A stretch of 64,000 nucleotides of DNA. Source: Hepsetus odoe. Taxonomy: Eukaryota; Chordata; Actinopteri; Characiformes; Hepsetidae. The stretch's first letter is position 1; each line of letters begins with the position of its first letter. The notes below the pieces were generated by a model that saw only the letters and a list, made by a program, of their open reading frames with translations, was not told the DNA's origin and did no database searches. Below are positions 47,298 to 57,027 of this stretch, piece after piece. The position numbers and the translations under genes were made by a program. Location: NCBI GenBank assembly GCA_017165825.1, contig CM029368.1, positions 2,193,886-2,257,885 on the forward strand, in the 5' to 3' direction.

Positions 47298-48762
47298 ACA
47301 TTCCAAAGAGGGGGGAAAAGCCTGGCTGTGATACAGGATGGGAAGCACATTTGTTTTAGCACACTTTTCCCCAAGCCCCTCTCTGTGAAAAGCATTGCTA
47401 ATGTTCCACAGTGAGTTCCTGCATGAGAGTGAAGTCTGTTGGACACAAGGGTCCCTACAGAGAGAACTTCTGCAAGCACGCACACACGCATACACACACG
47501 CCGAGCTCTGCCACTTTTAAGTTTACGAACAGTAGAAAACGCCACGATCGCATCTGTTCAATTTGTAAACTGGACTAGATGATCAGAGACACGTCTGGTG
47601 TCCCAGGTAAGCTCATTTAGTTTAAGCATCAGAACTGGGAGACTAATTCATCTGAAAGTAAAGGAGGATTGCAAACTAAGGCTGCACGACATGACATCAG
47701 GAGTCTGATCGTGTTGGTATGTATACATCTAAAATACTTAGATGTATCAACTTTGTCATATTTAACAGGCTTGACATATGCAGTGTTACATTTTCAGCCC
47801 ATATAGGAAAACACAGCTGCAAAACCAGCCTAGAGTAATAATAGTTTTGTAAAGTCACAAAACCAACACATTTACATGTTCTTATTGGGCCTACAGCTGT
47901 TAAGCTCCGGCCATTCATGCTGATGCTCTAAGGAGTGTCTTGGCCCTGTATTTTTAAATGGGCTGTAATACACAGTAGTCAATCAGAAGAGAAACCACTT
48001 ACTTATTACGGTCTTAAAAGGCCCAGCAACAAAAAGCAGCCCGTTTTATTTGAAGGGATAAACAAATTCCTCAGTAAAAAGCAAGGCGCTGGATCTACAA
48101 CTTGGGGGAAATATGTAATTGTGTTTTTAAACCAATGTTTCAAATGCAATTTAATTGTACTTTTCTTTTTACTTGTCTATAATGAATCACAATATATAAT
48201 GAAAAGTGCAACCTTTGTGATTTGAAAACTGAACTTTGTTTTGGGCTTAAAACTGTTTTTTCTGTACATCTTTTAGCTCCATCAGAAGACTGCATTAAAA
48301 CTGCAATCAAATACTGGTTAAACAATTGTGATCAGATATTTCCCCCCCATATCATTTAATTCTACAAAGCAGGCTTGTTGGCATGAGGAGAAGTTGTCTA
48401 CATTGAACATAATTCAGCTAACTTGCTGAGAAACAAGTCCAGCTTTGTTTCAAATGCCTGGGGTTTGAACCTTTAGATGTGGTTTTTATTTTTTAATGAA
48501 AAATTCTTCACAAGTTTCTTCAGACTTCTGAACCGTTTCCCAATCGAGGATTAATGACACTGAATTTCTTCAGCGACAGCCAGACTGTCTTTCCGAACAG
48601 TATGTTTGAATGTGGTCAAAATATTCAAAAATGAAAAATTAAAGTGACAGTTTACTCACCCACAACCATAAGTGTGAATTCAAAGCCTCGCTTTACAGAT
48701 TTTCTGTAGACTTGGTTGGGGAGATTTGCGAAGCCCACGTACCCCTCCAGGTTTTTCTGTTG
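14849..48762 (-). CDS. septin7: Septin 7, coding exons 2-13 (start exon unresolved)
   Basis: Septin 7 is a filament-forming GTPase, a core subunit of septin hexamers and octamers in cytokinesis, cilia and cortex organisation. Coding exons on the minus strand are 48660-48762, 40602-40708, 25917-26017, 25584-25718, 23698-23815, 23044-23136, 21610-21706, 19516-19567, 18840-18965, 16602-16737, 15229-15374 and 14849-14885. All junctions are GT-AG and phase-consistent, giving 416 residues from [18 protein letters not shown]. Visible motifs are P-loop GESGLGKST (35-43), DTPGFGD (91-97), AKAD (172-175), the septin element around [10 protein letters not shown], and a charged coiled coil (~311-404). 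It ends [11 protein letters not shown], the septin 7 signature. Length agrees with mammalian septin 7. The initiating exon is uncertain (see 56171-56200). A 21-nt microexon at 18014-18034 can be inserted in frame. Confidence 0.97.
15229..15374 (-). CDS. septin7: Septin 7 exon 12, coiled-coil tail
   Basis: It encodes [18 protein letters not shown] to VEQQKLDAS, a heptad-like Glu/Lys/Gln-rich coiled coil. The acceptor is TCTCTCAG and the donor CCAG|GTACCC, ending in phase 2. The last ~12 residues ([15 protein letters not shown]) look the most variable relative to mammalian septin 7. Confidence 0.95.
16299..16437 (-). repeat. tRNA-derived SINE, family B, partial
   Basis: The plus strand starts TTTACATTTACGGCATCAGA and continues CAGAGCGACTCCC, GGAACCCAGTGG, then GGTGGGTTTCGAACCTGCGA, a reversed tRNA B-box region. 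The same order is found at 38593-38795 and 25199-25337. It sits about 165 bp from septin 7 exon 11. Confidence 0.65.
16602..16737 (-). CDS. septin7: Septin 7 exon 11, start of the coiled coil
   Basis: It encodes [20 protein letters not shown] through [18 protein letters not shown]. The acceptor is GTGAACAG, completing a split Lys codon, and the donor is GCAGAG|GTACAA, phase 0. This is the membrane-proximal part of the septin C-terminal coiled coil. Confidence 0.96.
18014..18034 (-). CDS. septin7: Septin 7 alternative 21-nt microexon
   Basis: On the minus strand TTCTCGTTTTAG|ATTTGACA...GGCAT|GTAAGTGG gives a good acceptor, 21 bases and a near-perfect donor. Exon 10 ends in phase 2 (AA|) and exon 11 begins with G, so inclusion reads K-FDTVDGM-S and keeps the frame exactly. 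It would add seven residues between the GTPase domain (…GQLTK) and the coiled coil (SPLAQ…). No other exon is in this 2.1-kb intron. Inclusion would need RNA evidence. Confidence 0.75.
18840..18965 (-). CDS. septin7: Septin 7 exon 10
   Basis: It encodes [20 protein letters not shown] then [20 protein letters not shown], the end of the septin GTPase domain and the linker. The acceptor is GTCTGCAG and the donor ACCAA|GTGAGT, phase 2. Confidence 0.96.
19516..19567 (-). CDS. septin7: Septin 7 exon 9
   Basis: Fifty-two bases encoding [16 protein letters not shown], with both end codons split. The acceptor is TTTTCCAG and the donor ATCAG|GTAATT. Confidence 0.95.
20579..20608. repeat. (CA)n microsatellite
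   Basis: About 14 CA units inside septin 7 intron 8. Confidence 0.95.
21183..21427 (+). repeat. Full-length tRNA-derived SINE (family A)
   Basis: It starts GGCAGCGGTGGCCTAGTGGT, has the B box GTGGGTTCAATTCCC, the conserved GTTGCCCTGAGGCACCGTCC and CTGCTCCCCGGGCGCTTTCA segments, and ends in a GTCACTTTCACTTCACTTTC tail. It is in the intron between septin 7 exons 8 and 9, 180 bp from exon 8. Confidence 0.85.
21610..21706 (-). CDS. septin7: Septin 7 exon 8
   Basis: It encodes [20 protein letters not shown] then [12 protein letters not shown], containing the conserved septin GRxYPWG element near the nucleotide pocket. The acceptor is TTTTTTGCAG and the donor GAGG|GTAAGA, phase 1. Confidence 0.97.
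23044..23136 (-). CDS. septin7: Septin 7 exon 7
   Basis: It encodes [20 protein letters not shown] then [11 protein letters not shown]. The acceptor is CCCCCACAG and the donor ATTAAG|GTTTGT. Thirty-one complete codons with no split ends. The acidic DDEEEN loop is typical of septin 7. Confidence 0.96.
23698..23815 (-). CDS. septin7: Septin 7 exon 6 with the G4 motif
   Basis: It encodes [20 protein letters not shown] then [23 protein letters not shown] is the guanine-specificity (G4) motif. The acceptor is CCCCCCAG and the donor AAGCAG|GTGTGT, phase 0. Confidence 0.98.
25199..25337 (-). repeat. tRNA-derived SINE, family B, partial
   Basis: It contains CAGTCCCCCTGGAATAAGTT, TTGCTCAGGAACCCAATGGT, GCGATTCAAACCCACGACCT (reversed B box) and TACCACTAGACCACCACC (reversed A box). 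It matches the copy at 38593-38795 but lacks its first part. Confidence 0.7.
25584..25718 (-). CDS. septin7: Septin 7 exon 5
   Basis: It encodes [20 protein letters not shown] then [20 protein letters not shown] and PSGHG. Split codons at both ends join correctly to exons 4 (Cys) and 6 (Gly). The donor is CACGG|GTGAGC. Confidence 0.98.
25917..26017 (-). CDS. septin7: Septin 7 exon 4 with the G3 motif
   Basis: It encodes [20 protein letters not shown] then [17 protein letters not shown] is the G3 (switch II) motif that contacts the gamma-phosphate. The acceptor is CTGATCAG and the donor AACTG|GTAAAC, phase 2. Confidence 0.98.
26880..27330 (+). mobile_element. Decayed Tc1/mariner-like transposase remnant
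   Basis: Segments such as CAGTCACAAGAGGCTCCTTA and GTGAAACATGGTGGTGGCAG resemble the fish Tc1 transposase coding strand (the latter corresponds to the VKHGGGS-type motif). No continuous frame survives. No inverted repeats were recognised, so the limits are approximate. Confidence 0.4.
27396..27650 (-). repeat. Full-length tRNA-derived SINE (family A), reverse
   Basis: Reading on the minus strand, it has GGTGGCCTAGTGGTGAGGGA (A box), a B-box-like segment, the AGTAGGTTGCCCTGAGGTAC body and a CACTTTCACTTTTCACT tail. It is very similar to the plus-strand copy at 21183-21427. Confidence 0.85.
28157..28208. repeat. (TG)n microsatellite, long
   Basis: About 25 uninterrupted TG units. Confidence 0.95.
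28655..28745 (-). mobile_element. 3' fragment of the RTE-like LINE, reverse
   Basis: The plus strand reads GGCTGCTCCCGTTTACGGGT then CGCCAAAACGGATCAACCGT and TCCATTTCTTC, the reverse complement of the 3' end of the LINE at 4535-5105. Only about 90 bp are present. Confidence 0.7.
28950..29500. mobile_element. MITE with ~180-200-bp terminal inverted repeats (Tc1/mariner-like)
   Basis: The left end TAGTCCTGTGCAAAAGTTTT matches the inverse of the right end AAACTTTTGCACAGTACTGTA. The complementarity continues inward: AGGCAGGTGTAAAAA against TTTTTACACACCTGCCT, GACGCTTTCAGAAAT against ATTTCTGAAAGCGTTC, GGTGTGACCACCCTTTGC against GCAAAGGGTGGTCACACC. The centre lies around 29140-29300 and has no transposase frame. 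Flanking TA dinucleotides agree with a Tc1/mariner target. Confidence 0.8.
31876..31900. repeat. Poly-G run
   Basis: Fourteen or more consecutive G on the plus strand followed by ACGACGAC. A likely assembly or sequencing soft spot. Confidence 0.8.
33465..33560. mobile_element. Possible hAT-like terminal fragment
   Basis: GCAGGGATGCGCCGATGCGG followed by GGCCGATATTTCACAC resembles the ends of fish hAT-type elements (CAGGGATGCACCGAT...). A weaker match lies at 61366-61415. No second terminus was identified. Confidence 0.3.
38593..38795 (-). repeat. Full-length tRNA-derived SINE (family B), reverse
   Basis: The plus strand starts TTTACATTTGCAGCATTTAC, continues CAGACGCTCTTATCCAGAGT, GGGTCTTGCTCAGGGACCCA and GGTGGGATTTGAACCTGGGA (reversed B box), and ends CACCACTAGACCACCGC (reversed A box). 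This is the most complete copy of family B in the window. Confidence 0.8.
40602..40708 (-). CDS. septin7: Septin 7 exon 3 with the P-loop
   Basis: It encodes [20 protein letters not shown] then [25 protein letters not shown] is the G1 (Walker A) motif. The acceptor is ATCTTTTAG and the donor GTGCAG|GTAAGA, phase 0. Confidence 0.98.
41821..41844. repeat. Poly-T run
   Basis: More than 20 consecutive T on the plus strand. Similar A/T runs occur at 20082, 25851, 26082 and 37009. Confidence 0.9.
45322..46700 (-). mobile_element. Tc1/mariner DNA transposon, near full length, inactive
   Basis: The left end CAGTTGAGGCCAAAATTATT follows a TA dinucleotide (45320-45321), and an inverted, diverged copy is at the right end (GGGGCTAATATTTTTGACCC near 46672-46691). 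Between them is a minus-strand transposase pseudogene. Length of about 1.4 kb and TA target are typical of fish Tc1 elements. It lies in septin 7 intron 2. Confidence 0.85.
45583..46511 (-). pseudogene. Tc1 transposase, frameshifted
   Basis: The N-terminal HTH region is in one frame from 46511 ([20 protein letters not shown]…). A middle part around 46130-45990 reads [12 protein letters not shown], carrying the first catalytic Asp region, in another frame. The C-terminal part at 45957-45583 contains [11 protein letters not shown], with a catalytic Asp, and [11 protein letters not shown], with the final acidic position. Frame changes near 45960-45970 and between 46130 and 46404 mean no active enzyme is made. 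Confidence 0.85.
46764..46850 (-). repeat. tRNA-like head of a family A SINE, reverse
   Basis: It contains CACTGGGGCAACCTACTGGT, GGGATTCAAACCCACGACCT and ACCACTAGACCACTGCTGCC minus one interruption (reversed B and A boxes). It lies immediately beside the right end of the Tc1 element. Confidence 0.75.
47256..47295. repeat. (CA)n microsatellite
   Basis: About 19 CA units in septin 7 intron 2. Confidence 0.95.
48660..48762 (-). CDS. septin7: Septin 7 exon 2
   Basis: It encodes [20 protein letters not shown] then [14 protein letters not shown] and one base of the P-loop Gly. The acceptor is TTTTGGTCCACAG and the donor GTTGTGG|GTGAGT. It requires a preceding exon ending in phase 0. The polybasic RKSVKRGF segment is the septin membrane-binding region. 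Confidence 0.97.
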
Positions 48763-49326
48763 CTGTGGACCAAAACCAAACACGGCCAGTTTTACTAACG
48801 GTCTGCGTGTGTTTGACAAAACACTACACTGAGGGCAGTTCAGTGGAGCTCAAACATCCACCAAAACCACTCAAATATTTATGAAAGTAACAGTTTCTAA
48901 ACAGTAGAAAAATGCATGGAAAGGGATGAACTGATTGCCCCAACATGAGAATACATTGCAATCAATTCAATATTTTAAGAAAAGACAGCACCGTGCAAAA
49001 AGCCTCAAGTCAGCGCTCTTGTCCTACCCTTCCAGAGAGTAGCTCTGCTTTCTTCTATTTAAGAAATGAGCGATGCTCAAGACTTTTACACAGTAATATG
49101 TTCATATTCTGCTGCATTTTCATAAGTGTGTTTTTTTTTCCTCAAAAGAAAAAAAAAACCCTCTTAAGTCATTCAATCTGTGCTTTTAAAACAAAAAAGT
49201 CAATAACGCTGACAAAAGCTCAGTGTCAAACTTACCGCTACTTTGGAGATCATGACGATACCGTAATTCCACGTCCAAGAAGGAAACAGGAAGACGGGTA
49301 TGGAAGGTTTCACCAGTCAACAAAAC

Positions 49327-49358
49327 AAAAAAAAAAAAAAAAAGGGGGGGGGGGGGGA
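49327..49358. repeat. A-run joined to G-run
   Basis: About 19 A followed by about 15 G. Length is likely unreliable in an assembly. Confidence 0.8.
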
Positions 49359-52335
49359 GAGAAAGCATATACATTAAGTGTTAATCTGGGCTGTTCTGTA
49401 AAAGATTAGTCACACCTTAACATGACTGCTCATTTTCTTGCATCCATCAAACCCAGGAGGACGTTTCGGAGATATACTTTCATAACCTTAAACAGTGAAG
49501 GGGTGTAGAAGAACACAAGAATCATAATATGCCTGCTCCGAATTACACCGTTACAATATTCAGAAGGAACGGCTGCCGGGCCACAGTCCGGTTGAGACCG
49601 ATATCTAAATCTCTGATTTATAAGAAGAATCCTGCTTTAGTCCAGTCTGATTTAAAATTTGGCCTAATGTTTTAAATTTCCACTGAATTATCTGGGTTGA
49701 GGGCACAAGTAGTCCAGGGGGAAGGAAAAAAAAAAGACGCTGAAATTCTCAACTGCCAACCCAACGTCTGATAAAAGAAAGCTGCTGATATTTAACCACA
49801 CTCTGATTAACTACAAGCAGAGAACTGAAGAGATTATAAACAGGTCTGAAAAATGATGGGAAAGTGAACTGTGTTGCTTTTTAAGGCTTATTCACAAACT
49901 TTAGGAAAACATTCCAGACGTCCACAGCTGCAGGCCTCAGACAGACCACTTTATGCTTGTGTGATAATCTAAAGGCTGTGAGAACATGACCTAAAGAATA
50001 AAAGAACACATTAGAGCAGGGCCAAGTATGAAAGAGAGGATGTTACCAGTTAGCAAGAGGACCGGTTATATTAAGTACATTTTTTACTGAATCCAATAAA
50101 TTGACTAACACAGGGACTAATATAATATAAACCTTCCAAAGATTTCAAACGGGAAAAAAATTTGGCCTTTGCAAGACTGTAAGACTTCGAAAAAGCATAC
50201 GTGATAGAAATAGATCTAAATATGGCTAGCATGAAGTCTACTTAAAACCCTTTTTTAAAAATGGTAGAGCATTATCATTTAACTGACACTGTCAAACTCT
50301 CATCATTAAAATCCACAATATGCACCAAACTTTTCCATGAATAGCATGCACATCTGCTCAAATGGCAAGTCAGTCATTTGTGATTTTCTGAGAAGCAGCT
50401 CTGGCTAATTTGACTGTAAAAAATGTCTCTAAAATGCCAGTGAACACAGGAAAGGAAGTGGGCTGAATGCAAATGCTTCAAAGTGATGATAAAAGCAATG
50501 TTATAGAAAGAACAGTACTTCTTTTTTTATCTGATCGGTTAAATCACAATCAGTCACACACACACACACAAATATGCAAACTAAATTTAGTTTTAATGCT
50601 CTTGGCCTTGAGGCCAGCTTTTTCTTTTAAACCATTATCCTGCTTGATAATCATGCAAACATAGCCTACTGTTAATGTACTTTATTCACTGGCACTGGAA
50701 TCGCATAGACTGGTAAATGAAAAAGCAAAACCAACTATCTATATTAATGGATGTCTTAGATTCTGCTTTGTTAGCATTAACCCAACCCCTCTGTCCATTA
50801 ATGCCCCACAAACTTACAGATGTGGTTTAGGACACAGTATGATTTTTAGAGCAAATAATAAACATGGTCAAAGGCTCTGTATACATCTGCCACAGTGTGG
50901 TCTGAAGGTGCTGCTTGTTTTATCAGCTGATAGCAAGTCAAATGTACCTTAAACCACATCTACTAGTCTGATAACTGTAATGGAGAGCTGGACAGTTTGG
51001 GCAAGTTAACTAAAAGAAGAGAGGCTCTTTGGGTGCTTACATACAAAATGCAGAGTTTAATAATGTTAACCTCTAAACTGAGAATAAGAAAAATGGGACT
51101 CCAGCCACGTGTTGTCTGATCAGCTACACCCAGGATAAGTGAAAGTCATCTTAATTTATTCCTTTAACAGGAATGCGCATACAAATCTGAATGTATTTCT
51201 TTCAGAAGAGGAAAACCCTTAAGAGACTTGCATACATTTAACCTCTACTTTTTTTTTTTTTTTTAGAAACATCTACAAAAACAGACAGACACTAATAAAG
51301 CAACTACAGGAAAGACTGTTGCAGATACTCCACCACTTCCTGTTAAATGTTATCGACCTTGTTAGGACAGGTGTGTGAATGAGAATGCAAATGCAGGCAC
51401 ATACACACTTCCTTATATAGTGTGTATACAGGAGCACATTCACAGACTGCAGACGACAAAATGCTCAGAAAGGGAACGTCACTATGCAAAACTGAGTCAC
51501 CAAATTCCCGGCTTAAACCAAAATCAGCTCGGCATCGCCAGCTGAAAAAAGTGGGACAAAACGGAACATCTCAAGTTCCCCGTTCAGCTGTCAGTGAGAA
51601 TCTCACACTGCCTCTACTTAAAACTACAGCAGCATGTTCAGCCAGTTCTGAGGCTCAGACCTCCGTTCTGGTACATTCTTATAGTCTGTGACTTTCTTCT
51701 GAAAAGAGGGGGATAAAATAGGCAGTGGTTGTGTTTCTGATGGCAACAATTCCTTGCCAAAATATATTTTATTTATCACTCCAACAATATTCTAATCCAA
51801 CACCTTGGTGACTCATATGAAGACTGATTTCTGAGCTTGTTAATAAAACCTAATGATGCAGAGTTTGTGAATTGGCAGCCTTGGCCATTACTTTTCATAT
51901 TTATGTCTGAAATCTGGGGAGGAAAAAAAGACATTTTGGGACAAAGAGGGGAAAAGATTAGTATACAGCAGTAACCTTATATCAATCCAAAATACTGGCA
52001 AAAGAAAAAATCAACCGCAACTGAATATTTTTCAGCTCCAAATCTCTCTCTTCCCTCACTTCTTGAAGTCTGAGCAGGGTGAGCTCAGCTCTCTTCCTTT
52101 TTAGTCACAACTGAACTTCAACGTGTGCAACCACTGTGGCAGGCTCACTTCCCAAACCCGCTCAGTTAGACTGAGTCACACACAGGTGCGGTCAGGCTTT
52201 AACGCTGTTGAGTGAAGCACTGGAGACAGGCCATTTGGTGAGGACTTCAACTAAAAAATCATCACACCCCTCAATGAAAAATAACGAGCCTTGAACTCCT
52301 TCATTTACCAGCTTTCTTCCTTAGTCTGACCTTTC

Positions 52336-52582
52336 TGAGGGCAGTGGTGGTGCAGTTTTTAGGGACCAGGGCCCATGATGAGAAGGTTATGGGTTTGAGT
52401 CCCAGACTGGTTGGTTACTTCGAGTTGGCCTTGTATTAAGTACTGTCCCCATCACTGCTCCCCGGGCGATTGTTGTATGGCTACACGCTACCACACTTCA
52501 GTGTGTTTGGGTTAAATACAGAGAAAGCTATTCATTGGGGTTTACTCTGTGCCATTTTCAATGATTAGTCACTTTCATTTAA
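52336..52582 (+). repeat. tRNA-derived SINE (family A), diverged
   Basis: It begins GGGCAGTGGTGGTGCAGTTT, has a B box GGGTTTGAGTCCCAG, the CTGCTCCCCGGGCGATTG body and a GTCACTTTCATTTAACATTC tail. It is more diverged than the copies at 21183 and 61510. Confidence 0.8.
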
Positions 52583-55500
52583 CATTCACTTAATAAAGAT
52601 TTATTTTTTGCAAAATTACTGTGAAAATAACAGAACATAGGTCCACTACTCCACAGACCAAGTCTGGAGGTCTTCCCCACCATCTGAGACAAGCTGATAG
52701 GAAAGGTCACCTCAGACCCACGTGATTCAGCGCTGATCGACTGCTCCCTGCTTTTCTACAAATACAAGCTATGCACCTTCATGTAGCTGAATTCACACAT
52801 TAGAAGTAATGTGGACACTTTTGGGACACTTGGTGTCTTTAAATCACATCTAAGATCAGCCTTAATCTTTCAAAATGTAGTATTTTGCTCTAGCCCAACA
52901 ATCGATGTGAGATCATTTTAATGATTCTTTGTAAATAATTCCTGATTTATCTCCAGTTGCATTTGGTCTGGAAAGGGTTAACACACATGCATCAAAATCC
53001 CAAATATTCATTTGTCTTTATTTTAATGCTTAAATAACTAAACAAACATTTGCTGCCTGGATAAAACATCTAGATCATTTTGCACAGTGCTGTTAAATGT
53101 GTATATCTGTATTATTTAACTCATTTTACCTGCTCCTCTCATGCAGCTGCTGAAATAAGCAAAAGGCTTTCCAGCGTGCGGATAATCCTGAACGATCACA
53201 GTCACACACGTGTTTCTTGTGAATAAGCACCAGCCTATCTCTAACCATGTCACTCATCCATTCACATCCATCTTCTGAAGTGCTCGTCACTGATTTGCTT
53301 CATTTATCGCTTTGATACAGGAGTTCATCTGCTTTGTGCAGTAAGATGAACCTTAAACTAAAATACAGGCCAGCATCTCAGACAGAAACTGCCCCTTAAA
53401 CCATTTACCTAGTTGACCTAACCACAGAGCATCAGAGCACAGAAAGCTAGGATGAGGGACTGGGTGTGTGTGTTCATGTGGCTTAACAGCCGGAAAAGAG
53501 GTGTCTAAGAGCATGAGTGTGTGAGAGTGCTTGTGTGGGAAGAGAGAGAGTGAGTTCGAGAGATACAGAGAGAATAAGGAAATTGAGAGAAAGAATAAGA
53601 AATTGTGTAACACTGGCAGGAGGAAAAGAGTGATTGAATGAGTGTGTGATATTATATATATATGGCAGGTGAAGATGAAAGCTACAAAATGCAAAGCTAC
53701 ACTCCTACCAGGAGAGTATTTTGCTCATTTGTGCATGGAGAAGATGACCCTTCTCATGACCAGAGTGCTACATTACACCCACCACAAACAACAGAAAACA
53801 CACTTCCTCCGGTGACACTGCAGCCTGAAAGACTGGCCTTGGTCCTACACGCGCTCTTCTGAAAGGGGTGGCAATCTTTAAGAAACGGTTAGAAATCTAA
53901 AAATCTACACGCTACACAGCCCCGACAATTGAAAAGCAAATTTTGTCTCTTTAGTTTAACTAGAGCCATAGGAATAACCCGCACACAGGTCGAACACAAT
54001 TCAATTTGCCACCCATTATGCCTAGATGCATGTCAAACCATCCATATAACAAAAACTAAATCATTAAAAAACACTTCTCTGAAAATTACAGACCCCCGCT
54101 CTTCCACAATCTAAACAAGTCATAATCCTTCAAGAGGAATCTCTTCAAGAAGTATTAAACCCTTTTAATCCAGAGTTAAAGAGGCAAATTCTAGAGAGGC
54201 CGTGCGGCGTGAACCTTTCATTGTAGAGAAATGCAATTTACAGAGCATAACCATTTCATTTCCTCTCCAAACCCAACAATGACCACATTGTCTGAAAGCT
54301 TGTGTTTACATGGGGTGATAAATTAGATTCCCCATTTTACTCTTATCCTTTTTATTACATCTGGTGACCTATTGCTGCCTTACCATCCTTTACATATCCC
54401 TCCATCAGGAATATACTTTAGAGACCTATTTTTAGCCAATAATATAGTAAAACACAATTTTATGCATTACTTCTAAAGTTGCAGACATCTGTTTCCATTC
54501 ACCCCCAGTTTTTTGTTTGTTTACTTCTCAGCTATTGAAAAAGTCAGGAGAAGTGACCATCAGCAACCCAGCTGCAAAAGACTGGCATCCTGCTCGCATA
54601 AGAGTTTAGAAGAAAAGGAACACGTACAGCATTTCTTTGAGTCTTAACCCGATTTAAACTCCGCTCAGGTACATCTGGACATCTTCCCACTTGCATGTTT
54701 GAATCACACACCGACTCTTTACTCACGTTTATTCGATATTTTATAGACTAAAGTTGCTTGTCGTCACAATTATTCATTCACTGGTCCTCTAGTTTGCACC
54801 TCACTTTTTTTTGAAGACCTGCTATTAAATACAGCGTTGGATACAATACTGTATTCACACTTCTACACGTTAACACGCTGTTCAGACGCAGTGCCGTCTC
54901 TGCTCGGTGTCGGCTGAACGTGCTCTGTTGTGTTGTTTGAGTCGTTTGCCCTGTTTGACTTGATGTGCCTTAATGCTTTTGGCCAAACAACACACAAACA
55001 CACTTCCTTTAAATTTTTATCTGCGTATTATATCAATTATGCATGGTATACTCTTCCTGTAATAACACATTTCCAGATATTCATTCATATATCTACACAC
55101 ATCTCATTTTCTGCATCTCCGAGCGATTACATACATCTGGTAAACCGTTTTACAGATTCTATATGGTGTGTATTTGGGCTACCAAAATCAGAGCACTTTC
55201 AATTACAATGATCCTCATCTCTGAAACCAGACAGTGTGAACAGGTTTCCAGTTTATTTTAGTCACTGGAAACATCCAGGAACAGTACACAGTTCACCTTA
55301 TTAGATCTGGTTCATATATATTCACTTAAATGGACATTAAGTTTCTAAGTCTGAATTTCAAAAATGAAAAATGCTGTTAGAGAGATCAAAGAAAATAAAT
55401 AATCCAGATTTGAATGTGGTTTCAAATAATCAGGATTAGGATTTTTGGCATAATCATTCAGCCTTGGTGTGGATAAGGTCGCTTGTATATTTAAAAGGAT

Positions 55501-56170
55501 ATTTTTTTTTAACTCATCTGCTTTCATCTCTACAGTCAGATTAAGCAAAACTGGCCACATTTCACTGCAAACTCAAAAATCTTGGGACAAATTAACTCAA
55601 ATCTTCCATTTTAAACAGCCAGTGTGCACATCTGGAGCCTAGATCCAGTCTGGGAGACCTTTATCAGCCCAGCATGTCAAAAAGACGACTTTTAAAAACG
55701 TCTCTTCACACAGGAAACGTGCCAAACCCCGAAAACTATAAAGAAACGTTAATATTTTTCAAAAAAATTCAAAAAATGCAGCCGTTTGCTCCAACCGTCT
55801 TCCAGCGTTAGCCACCAAGCTAACGGCACCACAGCGAGTGCAGCAGCCCGTATTCAGGCTTTAACACAAATAACCAAATAAATTACGACCGTAAAGCTCA
55901 GTTTGGACCATTTAATGTGGTTTTAAGTCCACAGAATCCAAATGTTTGAGCGACTCGACCCGATATTTCGAGTCAATGCTGGTTAGCGTTAGCGAGCTCG
56001 GAGGAGGGTGTAAAACCCCCTCACAGGAAACCTGCCTTTATTTCCACAAATGTACCTCTTAAAGCGGAGGAAACCGAGAGGAAATGTCACGTACATCTTA
56101 GTGGAACCCTGAAGAAAGCCATAGTGCGCGTTTTGAGACTAAAAAGGCGAGTTAAACCCGTAAAACTCAC

Positions 56171-56200
56171 CCATTCTGCCTGCGAGTCCGATCTCAGCGC
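56171..56200 (-). promoter_or_regulatory. septin7: Putative septin 7 first exon end and candidate start codon
   Basis: On the minus strand GGCAGAATGG|GTGAGTTTT gives a strong splice donor, with an ATG at 56174-56172 one base before the junction. The setting is CpG-rich (about 55960-56340), as expected for a septin 7 promoter. The 5' end of the exon is not known. Direct splicing to exon 2 would put the ATG out of frame, so either an extra small exon or another start is used. Confidence 0.5.
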
Positions 56201-56846
56201 TCCTGCTCCTCCACACAGCCCCGCTACGCACTCGGCGCTACGACATCAGCGTAGCTCCGGCGGTCTTTACGGGCGCTAGGGGGCGTAGGCGGCTTTCGTG
56301 AATAGCACCTGCTAGTCTCGCGATAGTGAGCAGCCACGCCAAGTAGAATTTCAAAAGTAGATTTTACAAACATACGTTGGGATTAACTGTAGAAATAAGA
56401 TAATAAATAAACAAGTGACACGATTATACGTATCTGCATTATTCAACACCTGAGTGGACAAGATTTAATCATTAACAGGGATGGAAAGTGTTCTAGTACT
56501 TAAGTTACTCTACTTAAGTACAGTGTTTAGTGTTTTCTACTCAAATACTGCAGATTCCTGCTGCAGGTGACCCACATAACAGGTCTGGTCACTCTTTGCT
56601 CTCCTGTAATGAAAGAAAAAGAAAAAGAAAAAAAAGGGGGAGGGGTGGGGGAGGTTACTGAAAAATATTCAGGTACACATATACCTGGATACTCTAATAC
56701 TTAAGTAATTATTTTCCTGATGACTTTTACATTTGTTTAAACAATTCTGCGAAATGCTTAACTGCGCTCTTTAGCAATCTGCACAACCGCTAAGCCATTA
56801 CAATTCATCCGTCTCCATTTCTTCCTGTCCTCTGTCCCCTCTCACA

Positions 56847-56900
56847 TCCATTTACATTTACGGCATTTAGCAGACGCTCTTATCCAGAGCAGTGCTTTAT
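56847..56900 (-). repeat. Family B SINE fragment
   Basis: CATTTACATTTACGGCATTT then AGCAGACGCTCTTATCCAGA matches the start of the copy at 38593-38795. Confidence 0.7.
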
Positions 56901-57027
56901 TTCCACAATAGATCATCATCTTGGTAACCAGCACAGATCAGTAACTGCTGATTAGCTAGTACCACCTAAGTAACAGACGAAGAGCCCTTGTGACAAGTAT
57001 ACACCATACACTTTCTTTTTTTTTTAA

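Larger units (their letters stand above)
40709..48659 (-). other. Septin 7 intron 2 (8 kb)
   Basis: Between exons 2 and 3. It contains a CA tract (42195-42220), the Tc1 pseudogene at 45322-46700, a SINE head at 46764-46850 and a long CA tract (47256-47295). Otherwise unique sequence; no other exon is supported. Confidence 0.85.
48763..56170 (-). other. Septin 7 intron 1 (7.4 kb)
   Basis: Between the putative first exon and exon 2. It holds one family A SINE (52336-52582), a GA-rich stretch (53515-53640) and otherwise unique AT-rich DNA. An additional small coding exon may hide here (see the frame conflict at 56171), but I could not identify one. Confidence 0.7.
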
